Shown here in pieces: positions 45,859-57,441 of a stretch of DNA of 64,000 nucleotides (positions are counted from its first letter, which is position 1; the number at the start of each line of letters is the position of its first letter). The DNA is from Isoetes taiwanensis (lineage: Eukaryota; Streptophyta; Lycopodiopsida; Isoetales; Isoetaceae), in the NCBI GenBank assembly GCA_021234155.1, contig JAJEKV010000565.1, positions 64,001-128,000 on the forward strand, given 5' to 3'. The translations under genes and the position numbers were made by a program. The notes beneath the pieces are model-generated. The model searched no databases and had not been told where the DNA came from. It saw only the letters and a program-made list of their open reading frames with translations.

Positions 45859-48800
45859 TTATAGCTGCTCCACTTTCAGGATATCTGTTAACCGAGGTTT
45901 ATGATACATTCTCAGAAACAATGAAGAGCATATAACACTCAAGGAAGAGCATGCCATCGCTGCACCAGACACCCATGGTGGTAACCGGATCCCAAAAGCA
46001 GGATATAAAACACCAGCAGCAATTGGTATGGCTACAAGGTTGTAACCCATAGCAAACATATAATTCCATTTGATCCGTTTTAAACGTCTTTCTTGACAAA
46101 TCAAATGCAGTGATTACATCCTCAAGACTGTTCTTCATAAGCACATAATCAGCAGCCTCTATGGCAATATCAGTGCCAGCTCCAATTGCAATACCAACAT
46201 CAGCTGCTACAAGAGCTGGAGAGTCGTTGATTCCATCCCCAACCATTGCAACAACCACCCCTTTAGATTGAATATCTCTGACTGCATCTGCCTTGCCATC
46301 TGGCATAACTTCAGCCATGTATTCCTCAATGCCAATCTGCATGATTTTCCAAAACATTGTTTTTATTATCCCAACTTAGCAAGTTAGCAGTTGTACTTCC
46401 AAATTACCTCAGTTGCCACGGCCTGAGCTGTACACCAGTTATCTCCTGTCACCATGATAGGCCGAATTCCCATTCTCTTGAGTGCTTGAACAACTAGTGC
46501 TGCTTCACGCTTTAAAGGATCTGAAACTGCTATAATCCCAGCTAACAAATTGTCAATTGAAACAAGTATGCTTGTCTTTGCTGCATTCTCAACCTCAGAT
46601 AAGTAACTTTCAGCCTCAGAAGATATCTCCACTGCATGAGCTTGCAGCAGTCTTCTATTGCCGACCTACAATGCAGAATCACAAAATGCACGAGAGTCAA
46701 AATCCCTTTCTTCTGTTGATTTCCTCTTTTGATTTTTGATGTAGGTAAAAAACCAGGACAGAAAAAATTACCAGTATTTTGTGGTGATTAACCTCGCATT
46801 TTACTCCCTGGCCAGGAACAGATTCAAAATGTTTGCTTTCCTGGAGCCAGCTTGTATCTCTTGTGGTGGGAGTTGATTGACCCATGGAAGCAGATGATTC
46901 AGAAAATACGAGAAAATGATGTGCATGTTCCACCACTGCTCGCGCCAGGGGATGTTCACTGTTTGACTGATTTGAAAAACCAAAAATTAGCATCATCATA
47001 AAATGATATAGAGAGACTAAGCACATATGACATGCACATGACCACAAAAGAGAACGTGCGTAATACATGTTGAAGCTTCAGAAAATGCAACAAAAAGGTT
47101 CAAATATGATATCTACACGCATTATACAATGCAGTTGACGATGTTTGTATGCTTATTTATAAACTTTTAAGAAGCTATATTTTGCAAATGGAGTTAAAAA
47201 CATCAGTAATCCCATGGATTGCCTATTTAATTTAAGTGACGCGAAGAGTTTTGATTGTTTTTGCAGAAAGTTTACATCTCATTGCTCGTGTAATTTACTG
47301 ATGTCATTTTCGGTGTCAAGCAACAAAGGCTAGAATTTATTGGCATTGTTCACATGGAAAAAAAAAATAACATGACATTAACATCTTTATTTCTATCTTA
47401 TATTCAAAGGACAGATGGTTACGCAAGTCTAGAATCTAAATATCAGGATTTGATAGTTATCATACCTCTGCAGCAGCAACAAGACCAAGAAAATCTTGTA
47501 AATGAATGTTGTTGAATACTTTTATGGTTGTTACAGATGGCCTTCCTTTGGTCAAAGTTCCAGTCTTATCAAACACCACACATTCAACTTGATGGGCACG
47601 CTCTAAAGCATCTCCACCTTTGATTAAAATACCATTGCTAGCACCAACCCCTGTTGCTACCATTACCGCAGTTGGAGTTGCAAGTCCCAGTGCACATGGG
47701 CATGCTATTACAACAACTGATATTGAAAACATCAGTGAAAAGATAAAATAATTTGTTCCATCTGGAAGCCATGAGCTTGGATAAAGCCCAAGCAGCCCAG
47801 CTAAGTACCTGCATTAAACATGATGTGGAAATGTCAGAGAACTCCAGCAAAATAGAATCTTGTGATAAAAGTGGTAAGCAATGAGCATACCATGTAAGCC
47901 AAGTCCAGGAAGCTAAAAAGCACGACGACTGGCACGAAGATGCTAGAAATCTGGCAATATTACACAGCATGTTATAAGTACAAAATCCTATACAGCACAC
48001 TGCAAGTTGAGACTGTAAATTTTCTGAATGAACAGAACTCTGCAGAAATTAGAATGAGGGATATAAAAGCAGGGCCCGAGATTAAGAAAGTGATACAATA
48101 AGATACAAAAGCAGTCTAGTGGTAGAAGGTCAAGCTCAATGATTAAATTGCCAAATCTAAAATGAAGATTTCCAGGACCTTCAGAAGCTGTGGACAACCA
48201 ATCAATCCTAAGTGTATAGAAAATGCATGCAACATATGTAGACTTACATAATCTGCATATTTCTGGATGGGGGGCTTTTGACATCTGTGCTGTCTCCACA
48301 AGAGAAACAATTTGAGCGAGAGCGGCATCGCGGCCAACTTTTGTTGCTTGCATTTGCATGATACCATTAGTATTTATCGTACCCCCAATCACAAAATCCC
48401 CGATGGATTTTGCAACAGGCACAGCTTCACCTGTAATCATGCTCTCATTCACATGGCTTGCCCCTGAGACCACAACTCCATCAGCTGGAACTTTGGAGCC
48501 CGGAAGTACTTTCAAGACATCTCCTTTCTCAACAAGCTGAGCATCTATCAATCTCTCTTTTGTTCCATCTGCATACATTTGAATGCTGTCAGAGATCAAC
48601 GAACAATGATCTACGAGATGCCATTTCTTACCAGAATCAGTAGTTAACAGAATGGCATTTGTTGGAGCAAGCTCTAAGAGCTTGCCTATGGCTTCAGATG
48701 TTTTACCCTTCGCTAAAATTTCAAGATACTTGCCAATTAAGACAAAAGTGATGAGCATAGACGTTGTCTCAAAATAGGTCATCATGCGAATATTTGCAAA

Positions 48801-50250
48801 TGCTCCATAAAAGAGAACGCAAACAGAATACATATATGCAGATGTAGTTCCAAGAACTATTAACACGCCCATGTTAGCAGATCCATTCCAGAGAGAATGA
48901 TAAGCCCCAACATAAAAGCGTGAGCCAATTACAAACTGAACTGGTGTAACTAGCAGCCACTTCAACCAATCACTCATCAGAAAAGGCCACATGGCAGCAT
49001 AAGAAGGTTGTGAAAAATTGGTATATGAGGGCAGATGAAAGAAATAAAGAACACTGGGATCTGCAAAAGGATCAACACAGATTAGATAACATGCTTGATG
49101 TTCTCTTTGCGCAAACAAAGTACAAACAGGCATACACTGAAGGCCAAGGTTGATCTGACACGCCGAAGAGCTGCCGCCCTTTCTGTATAAAGATCAGGAG
49201 AATACTGTAAAAGTTCGGCAAGATTACTTTGTATTTCCCCTCTAGATTCAATAGCATCCACAATACTCCTTATTCCTATAATTTCTGTGTCAAACAGAAT
49301 CTCCACATTTTCCGATGCAATATCAACCGCAAATTTCTGTATTCCCCTTAGCTCCTGTAAAATATGCCCCAACTGTTTTCCCTCTTCATCTGTGACCATC
49401 CCAGCAATAGTAATGACCACTTTGTTCCTTTGACCACTTTCTATCAATTCAGCATCAAAACCTGCATCTTCAATTGCTCCAATTATCTTCTTCCTGTCCA
49501 TCAAATAAGGATCAAATTCCACTTCACCTATTTCAGTTGCTAAAGCAACTGATGCACGAAAGACACCTGGTAACTTTGATAAAATCCCTTCAACAGAATT
49601 CACACAAGCAGTGCATGTCATCCCACTGACTTTGAACTTCTCAGTTGTCCTGCCCTTAATAGCATCTGTCGTGAAGATAGACCTGGGCAAGATCTCAGCA
49701 TCAAATCCTGCAAACTCGATTGCATCCTTGATATCCTTTTCCTGAAAGTACATACAACTCAAAATCTGTGAACAGGTATAATCACAAGAGAAACAAATCC
49801 GAGGATGCAAGAAAAATCAAGATAAGGCTGCTGACAACCTAATGTGTAAAGTATTGCCACGTGAGAGTTGAACTTAAGATTTTTAGCACTATCAAAATTC
49901 CTAACGAACCTCTCATGAATCAGAATGCTTACATTGAGAATACTCGAATTAAAAATGACCTCGGCCTTATTCTGAAGAAGAGAAACAGAAACCGACTCTA
50001 TACCCGTTAACCTTTGAAGGGCATTTTCAACTGAATGTGTACATGCTGAGCAGGTCATCCCTGTAATTTTAACCTCAATCCTATCGTTCCATTTTGCATT
50101 CGTTACTTCCTCATTTGACAACAATGACTTCATCTCAAACTCTCCATCATCAAGTAGCAAAGCCTGTGCTTCGAGGTCATCTTGCACTACCATGTTGCCC
50201 CTGGAAGGAATACTCAAATTCTGAAGCTGAAAACCCTTAGATGGCGGCAT
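45859..50250 (-). CDS. HMA7: P1B-type copper-transporting ATPase, RAN1/HMA7-like (9 exons)
   Basis: Pumps Cu(I) across an endomembrane; in Arabidopsis RAN1/HMA7 supplies copper to ethylene receptors. Exons on the minus strand: 50250-49933, 49741-49136, 49060-48632, 48568-48248, 47950-47891, 47808-47466, 46966-46772, 46665-46408, 46336-45859, all with GT-AG introns. Corrected for indels the protein is about 1001 aa, the family length. Visible motifs: metal-binding GMTCSAC and GMTCTAC, a third HMA domain without CxxC, MITGEA (A domain), [11 protein letters not shown] (copper site), DKTGT (phosphorylated D), [23 protein letters not shown], and the terminal-helix YN and MACSS residues. Closest match by memory is RAN1 rather than HMA5. 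Oddities: single-base indels at 48981-48986 (loss), 48269-48274, 47915-47919 and 46078-46081 (gains); NMGVL where NMDVL is usual, and GDNWCTAQ where GDNWRTAR is usual. A start 33 bases upstream (50283) is possible. Confidence 0.88.
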
Positions 50251-50281
50251 CTTGCAAACAGCGACTGAAAATCGAAAATTC

Positions 50282-50472
50282 AATAAGATACGGAGCTCAA
50301 GCTACCGAAAATGCCGAAGCAAGGAGAACCAAATTCTCTATTTTCCAATCCAAAACTTAAAACCCAGATGAAATTTACCCAATAAGATACGGAGCTCAAG
50401 CTACGTAATGCCGAGTTCAAGCAAGGAGAACCGAATTTCTATTTTCCAATTTAAGAGTTAAAATCCAGACGA
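50282..50472. repeat. 99-bp tandem duplication at the 5' end of the copper ATPase gene
   Basis: AATAAGATACGGAGCTCAAG begins at 50282 and again at 50381, and the rest of the unit (AAGGAGAACC, CTATTTTCCAAT, CCAGA) is repeated with a few changes. It lies immediately upstream of the coding start, in the 5' UTR or promoter. Confidence 0.9.
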
Positions 50473-50484
50473 AACTTCCGTCAC

Positions 50485-50870
50485 AGCCCCGGATCATGAA
50501 CTGAAATGGGATTGATGGTCAAACCTCCCAGACAGAGGCGGGCGCCATGCCCTACGTTGGTCCGGAGAAGACTCGGCCTCGGAAGCAGGACGGTCACGAT
50601 GGACATACGCGAAGAGATCGAGACCGTCCAAACCAGCACAATGGAAACATTCAGTGGAGAAGTACTCTTCTGTGCTAAGAATGAAAATGCCGCCACCACC
50701 ATTACATATTCCTATCACCATTACATATTCGAGGTAATAAAACATAATTCAATTCAATCCAATCCTACACACAGTGAGCACTTCCACATCAATGCTATGC
50801 ACCTTAAAAGTTTTCTTTTGCTCCTATTCTCCGTGGACGATAACAAATTTATTCTATTCTATTCTCATAA
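50485..50870 (+). mobile_element. Probable 5'-truncated LINE copy in the ATPase promoter region
   Basis: It ends in CTCCGTGGACGATAACAAAT followed by ATTCTATTCTATTCTC at 50828-50866, the LINE terminal motif and short-repeat tail of this window. The GC-rich part at 50500-50640 has open frames on both strands without recognisable domains. The left limit is not defined. Confidence 0.45.
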
Positions 50871-52797
50871 GCCTCAACTTCTAAGTAGTGGACGGTAAAG
50901 AATGTATCTATCTATCTAAACTATGTAACTACTTACGTGGGAACTTTTTCTATGCCAAAAAAATCATCATGGAGTACATTTTAAAGTCTCTTAAACCTAT
51001 TTTAACCCACATAAATGTCCCCTCAATGCGCTATTATGCATAATGACAATTGATGGCAAGCATGTTACGCCAAACCAAGCATTTTTTCAATAATCAATTA
51101 TTTATAATTTTGTTGCCGGTAGTCAATTGCTAATTCTCGTCCATTTTTTAAGCACTAATGCAAAGTTGCAAAACGCAATGGAATACTTAGGACATAGATG
51201 AGGGTGTGCAATAATGCTAGAAATGAAGTTCTATGCTCCAAGCAAATGTTTTCTTACCATATTATTTCCTTCTGTTTCCTTCACTCCATTTCTACTATTA
51301 TATTAATCACTTTGAACCATGAAACTTGCTACCTTATTCTTACCTACCTTATCATTATAAAACAAGATATATTATAGTATATTTTCGTCTTCTTGAAGCG
51401 TTTTGTATTCGTAAGATGCCATCAACATATGGAGAAATAATTTGCTATCAATCTATACTCCATGGCATTATGTAGGGTCCTCCTCCTCCGGGTGTGAGTC
51501 TAACTAACAAAAGCAAGATATACTTATTTATTCTTAATGACATATGGAACACGAGGGATGTGTCCTCTATGAGAGGTTGGTGGCTTTTGTTGTTAACTTT
51601 TTATTGTCCAAGGAAGTTGACCAGTAATACGAGTACCTACGATGAATGAGCTACCTTCTACCACTGCTCAAGTCACATTTTTGAATAGAATTGAATTAAA
51701 TTCTAGAATAGATATTTTTACGTCCACGAAGACCAACAGACTATGGGACCCAAAGTACAACCATTACTACTATGATTAACAAGATGGCAACACATCGAGG
51801 GGTTGCCTTTAATAAAGTGTTAGTTTACCCACGAGCTAATAGTAGAAGGGTATATAGTTATAATCAAGCCGCCTCCTTAAAATTCAAAAATGGTATCAAA
51901 ACTAATGTGCAGGTGCAAGGCGCTCGGATTTTGTAAATGTGACGCACCTAGGGGGGTTGTTGGGTAAGGAACGAGCTTAAACATTGACCTTAGGATAGAG
52001 TGGTATTTTAGACCTTATGATGAAATTAGAAATTAGAAATTATAGTTGTAGATGCCAATTTAGTAGGTAGTGACTAGTGGAGCAAAAGAGTAAGGCTTTT
52101 CTCCAAAGATAAGGGAGATATTTGAGTAGAGAATAGCATAAAGTATTTGATCCTAAAATAAAAAAGATATTCTGGCCATGTTGGGCCTCTAAGTTTAAAA
52201 TAAGTTTAATATTTAGATATGTTCTAATTTTAGAAAGGCTAATAGCATAAAAAGGACCAACTTCAAAATGTCATATCGACAACCAGTGATTAGAATGGAG
52301 CGATCCTTACCTTTTTTAAAAAGCTCGCAGTCTAGCTTCAAAGTTGGGGTAGCAGCACTCATTACTCCTTATGGATTTTGGAAGATATTGCAGAAAAGGT
52401 GGGTAGGGGCCAAAATAGACCACGTGGAGATCTGCAATGGCTTAAAAAAGCATGCAACCCTTTGAACAAACCATTCGTCCTCAAGCTTGCTTTCAAGTAG
52501 TTAGCTTCTTGTAGAAGCATGAAAGATTATTTGGTGGGTAATCAGAACCGGTTCCTTAGAAAATGGATTGAATTAAAGCCATAGCTTCTATTGTTTGATG
52601 GTTAGTAAAAAGCTTGCACGGACTCTGTACATTAGACGATTAAAAGTCTTATTTCGTTTCTTCATTGTAATCCATGTGGTACATAATGTTTTGCATAGAG
52701 TCTATTTTGAATGAACCTATTCTTTTATCATAGGTATATATTTCCCTAGTTTTTGCGTTTACATAAAGTAGCTTTGCGAGGTTAAAATATATTTTGC
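50871..52797. other. Non-coding, with one LINE 3' end (minus) at about 51690-51790
   Basis: At 51712-51740 the minus strand reads GGTCTTCGTGGACGTAAAAA then TATCTATTCTAG, again the LINE terminus. A phrase ATGGTATCAAAAC at 51890 recalls a degenerate copia primer site but has no LTR partner. A plus frame at 52268-52465 (65 aa) has no recognisable domain. Confidence 0.5.
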
Positions 52798-54196
52798 TAT
52801 GACGTCCCCTGCTCATATACGATGCTCCCATCATATACGAACCGAAGTTCATCCCTCCCATCAGCGTATCCCGCTGACACGAGGCCGTCCACCTAACATC
52901 GGGCCCTTGATGGTGGCCACGGAGACCCCCTGGGGAAGAATGGACATGTCATTCACCCCCGCCTCCCCTGGGATCGACCTAGCTACGTAAGCGTAATCGA
53001 AGGGTGGTCCACCATAACAGAACATCTGCAACAACACATCAGTAGCATCAACATAGGGAAATCTTACCCAAGGCTCAGACTAAAGGAGATCGACTGACGG
53101 CTTGGGTCTCTAGAGGTCAAATTAAATGAGTTCATAACAATGGACTTGGCTAGCATAGAACATGGTCGTTGGGTAGTTCGCTCCATCCACCCCTCTCGTG
53201 CATACTGCGGTGAATAGGTTGAGAAGTCTTGGGACTTGACCATATCCCGCCGGGCTTGCATAGCCAAGGAGGCTATTCCCGGGTTGCATCTCCCCCGATC
53301 CCGATGAGGTAGGAGGGGATCACCATCTCCAGAGGCACGCATACCCATCACATGCGGCTAGAGAGCCACTGCTCGTCTACGACTTGAACTCCATTGAAGG
53401 TGAAGCATCACCCAAGAGGTGACGAGCCCATGCCTTGCCTACGCTCAATGGCAAACCATCAGACCTAACCCGCTAAGATCCTCGGTAGGCTTTTACACGG
53501 AGGGATCAATCAGAATGGGACATGAGGCTATCTAGGTACATCATCGCTAAGGTTTTAGGGTCTCTACCCCCTTCCCAATACATGAGTGCGATAGAACATA
53601 GAACATCATCATCCATAGAACTGAAATATAGAACATCTAATCTATCTACCTAAACATACATGATTAGATTCCTTGTTAGGGCTTGTAATCTCGGGATCTA
53701 TAGGGCCCTAAGGCTAATCTAACATACTAACTCGGCGCTGAAAGTCGGCATTGCACAACATAATTGCTATCTACCTGATCCATGGCTTGCTCCAACTCCT
53801 CGGAAAGCGTCCATGCTCCTGTTTGGGCTGAAGATGAATGAATCCGGAAGGTCTATTGTGCAAAACCAGCTTTGCGGCATCTGGCAAGGCGGAATGGTGC
53901 TAGCACTTGGCCGAAATGGTGCTTGGAAAACTGGAATGCGAAAAGGGAAAGTTTAGGGTTCCCCTTGGCTCTTTTACATGACTCTTTTAGGGTTAGGGCT
54001 AAAAGGTCACGTAGGGTTTTGCCATGTGGCAAAATGGGGTTATATGCACATGTTAAAGGCATGTGCAACATACGGAGTTGCCCCCTAGGGTGCAACCCTT
54101 TACGGTCGCCAAGTACATGTCGTCAAGGCGACATGTACGAGTAACGTGGTCGTATAATATACATATTCATACCATATATTATGCTGGAACGTCATA
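52798..54196 (-). repeat. Chromovirus LTR 1, about 1.4 kb
   Basis: It is bounded by TATGACG (degenerate TGTGACG) and ACGTCATA, and on the minus strand is preceded by the purine tract CAAGGTGGGGAGAT. Its length and much of its sequence match LTR 3 (55555-56954). An internal landmark is the CCACCATAACA... GATCGACTGACGG block near 52998-53100. Confidence 0.75.
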
Positions 54197-54949
54197 ATCT
54201 CCCCACCTTGAATTGATGTTGTCCCCAACATCATGAGTCTCCCCACCTTGGAAGCCTGCATGATCCCTGCAACTCATTCCATACATGCAATTTTAACAAT
54301 TATCCCAAGGTAATATTACGTTGATTATTGAGATGTTCCCCACAAATATATGCCATAAATATGTATATTTTTGGGCCACGTCACTATACAAGTCTACTTA
54401 AGTAGCCTTGTACACCATTGAGCATGGTAAAGGGAGCATGGCTAAGTTATTTATATAACCTAGCCAACCTTGGGCGTAAGACCATTTCCACATGGCCTTA
54501 CCCTATTGGACTCCTGCCACATGGTGTTACCCCATTGGAGCCACGTGGTAATGACATGGAACCCTAACCTATAAGTACCCTAACCCTAAGCCACTTTTCG
54601 GCGCCACCTACCTTGAAACCGGTTCTTCGCTTGGAACTCTGTTTCGATCACCGTTCATTGCGCCGCAGCTCAGTTCGACAGTCCCAAGGCAGTGCATCCA
54701 TCAAAGGGAGGAGGAACCACCCGACTCATCATCAAGTCATGGAGACTCCAGGAGTGGGAGGAAGTTCGTCCAGAGCAGGTATTCAGAGTAGCTTCATAGG
54801 TAGATCATCTGGAACCTAGGATTCCAGATGAGCCAGTATCTTTCCCTGCTAGTAGAGCCTTCCTAGAAACTCTAGTCTAGGCTTTGAACCCTAAGCAAGG
54901 AACCCTAACAAGTAGATAGATTTATGTGTGTAGATTAGATGTTATCTTC
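54197..54949. other. Remnant internal gypsy sequence and unassigned DNA
   Basis: The first bases hold the polypurine tract and the 3' end of a pol-like reading (GTTGGGGACAACATCAATTC on the minus strand) as in the element at 56.95 kb. The rest, including a TAGGTTAGGG-type stretch near 54560, is unassigned; part of it (from about 54600) may be the beginning of LTR 2. Confidence 0.4.
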
Positions 54950-55554
54950 ATCATTCTCATGTTATATTGATGTACGATGTTGGTTGATCTTATGTTTGCA
55001 CCTCTTGTGTTTTGGGAAGGGGGGAGAGACCTAGTAGTCATTATCTAGATCATGCTCCTAGTTTAGACCCCTTAGTTCCTATTATTTGCGGCCTGTGCAT
55101 AGGAACCCACCCAGCTTCGGGGGCTATGAAGTGACTTAGCACCATACAATGGGGCTAGTGGCAAAGTGGATGGAGGTCCCTGCTGAGCGTGGCTACTGGG
55201 GATCTATAGCGGGCTAAGATCTATAGTCGGTCACTTCGAGTGGGCTGGGTATGGGTTTGACACCTCCTGGGGCAATGGTGTTGCCCTGCCTCTCAAGAGT
55301 TGCAGGTGTTGGCCTGGCTCTTGTTTTGGGGAGTCCTCTAGCTGCCCATGGAACCACTAGACCTCGGGAAGGGGAGATGCAACCCTTCCTGCCTCATCGG
55401 ACTGGGGGGATGCAACTCGGAGTAGTCCCACTGGGTGATACCATAGGATTACATCTCCGGAAGGCTATAGTCACGCCAGAGCCCACCTGCAAAGTATGCA
55501 CAAGAGGGGCAGATGGAGTGGTCAACCCTAGCCATTGTCTATAGCCAGCCCTGC
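54950..55554 (+). repeat. Chromovirus LTR 2, partial, opposite orientation
   Basis: 55125-55554 is the reverse complement of about 56400-55960, with landmarks GACACCTCCTGGG, ACATCTCCGGAAGGCTA and GGGGCAGATGGAGTGGTC. It stops exactly where LTR 3 begins (55555), so the LTR 3 element was inserted into LTR 2. The left limit is uncertain. Confidence 0.7.
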
Positions 55555-56954
55555 TGTGACGCTCCCAGAATCTATACGGTGCTCCCATCATATAAATACG
55601 GGAATTCCCCTGCCGTGGCGGCTACATCACCATGGTAGGGCCCTCCGCCATACTCGGACCACTTGGGATGGCCAAGTGTCCGAGCGAGGAACACAGAGGT
55701 GTCATTCGTCCCACGTCCTCTATGGGAATCCTATACAGCATAAGCATACATAGATGTTAACATACAACAATCATACTGAAATAATATGCCACTAGGAAGG
55801 GTGGCCCATCCATCATCATCAACGAAAAGACAATACAACTATAAATAACCACCATGACAAGGGCGCTACCCAGGGCTCAGACTCCATGGGGTCAACTGAC
55901 GGTCAGGGCCTCAAGATATTAGCAGATGGAAGCATAACATGGCATTGGCTGGCATAAGACAATGGCTAGGGTCGTCCACTCCATCTGCCCCTCCTCTGCA
56001 CACTTTGTAGATAGGCTGAAACATGCTATGACGTGCTTGTAGCCCTCCGGAGATGCAATCCCAAGGAATCACCCTATGGGACTACTCCAGATTACATCTC
56101 CCTGGTCCGATGCGGCAGGTCAGGGAAGCTTCCCCTCCCGGATCACAACGGTTCCATGGGTGCGCTAGAGGATACCTGCCACACCTGCAGCACACGTATC
56201 TGTCCCCAACTTACCCCCCTAAATCTACACAAAGCCGAGGACATCCATAAAGGCCATATCCTGCGACCTAGGAGGTGTCAGGCCTATACCCGGCCCACAC
56301 GTAGTGACCGATTATAAATCTAGCACACTAAAGGAGCCTCAGTAGCCATGCTCAGCAAGGCTCCGCCCCCACTTCACCAATTGTGTCCGTTGTTTGGTGC
56401 TGAACCACATCACTTCCCTTAATCCCAATACACGGAGGGAGCAGAAAGAAAGAATATAAACACCATTCAAGTATCCACCATCATCATAATAACATATGAA
56501 AGAGAATTTAACCATTCCATCTATTCAAAGAAGTGTTAGCAAAAGTACAAGCTATCTAGGGACTAACTAGTCTCTTGGTTGGAGCCATTATCACGGAAAG
56601 CCTCCATTCGTCAGGTCTGTTCACAACAATTGATAGCTGCTCCTCCTCTACTCTTCCCCAATCGATTTTGGGGCATAAATGGAGGTAGGACCCCGATTTC
56701 TCCTCCCAAATTGGCAAGTCCCACTTGGCCAATCGATTTGGGCCAGGTGGCGCTTCCCTATTGGTTCCATTTAACTAATTATAACCTAATTAGCATAATT
56801 AGGTTATTTATCCACTCATTTTATTAGCATAGCTAATAAAATCTTTTTTAAGTGAATCCAAGTTATCCCCTATTGACCCTTAGGGGTCTAGTTAAATACT
56901 GGTGACGTGTCATGGTATGCATACGTATATCGTATAAATACTTGGAACGTCACA
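55555..56954 (-). repeat. Chromovirus LTR 3 (3' LTR of the 57-59 kb pol)
   Basis: It runs from TGTGACGCTCC to GGAACGTCACA (plus strand), 1400 bp, with matching inverted ends. On the minus strand it is directly preceded by a purine tract and the gypsy pol. Confidence 0.82.
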
Positions 56955-56968
56955 TTCTCCCCCCTTGG
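56955..56968 (-). other. Polypurine tract of the chromovirus
   Basis: On the minus strand CCAAGGGGGGAGAA abuts the LTR start TGTGACGTTCC. Confidence 0.8.
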
Positions 56969-57441
56969 ATTAATGTTGTCCTCAGCATTAGAGTTAATGG
57001 ACAATGAATTTATAAAAAAATAACTCTTACTTATTGAAGGCAACACAAGATTACATATATTTGTCATAGGACCGAAGTTCTTTAAGAAAACATAAGAAAT
57101 TACGGTATTAGTAACTTAAGAGTGCACTCATAAACACAACGTTTCAATCACAAGAGATGGCCCCCAGACTGAGGGCTAGGATCTTTTGCAATACGTCAGC
57201 ACACCCTACTGGCCTGCAGAAATAAAATACATCAGTATTTACAAATTAATTTAAGTAGTGTGGTTGAAGGGACCACCTTAAAGTAAAAGAAATATGAATG
57301 CAAGAATCCTATCATGCCTAAGGCTTGCATGTCGTCTCGGCATAAGGAATGGCCATATTCCCATTGTAGCCGCAGATGAATGCGTCCTATCAAGAATGCC
57401 TATATGCCCAGTTCCCCACCTAAGATGCATGTAACCAACCT

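Noticed and set aside
45859-50250. Assignment of the ATPase to HMA5
   Set aside because: The N-terminus, the [11 protein letters not shown] region, the MSKAP segment and the C-terminal KPRLT text fit RAN1/HMA7 better than HMA5, and the corrected length equals the RAN1 length.
50506-50898. 130-aa plus frame divergent from the ATPase as a bidirectional-promoter gene
   Set aside because: No domain, and the region ends in a LINE terminus, so a truncated retroposon explains it better.
51885-51910. Copia primer site (ATGGTATCAAAAC) marking another LTR element
   Set aside because: Two or more mismatches to the tRNA-Met site and no LTR end or partner nearby.
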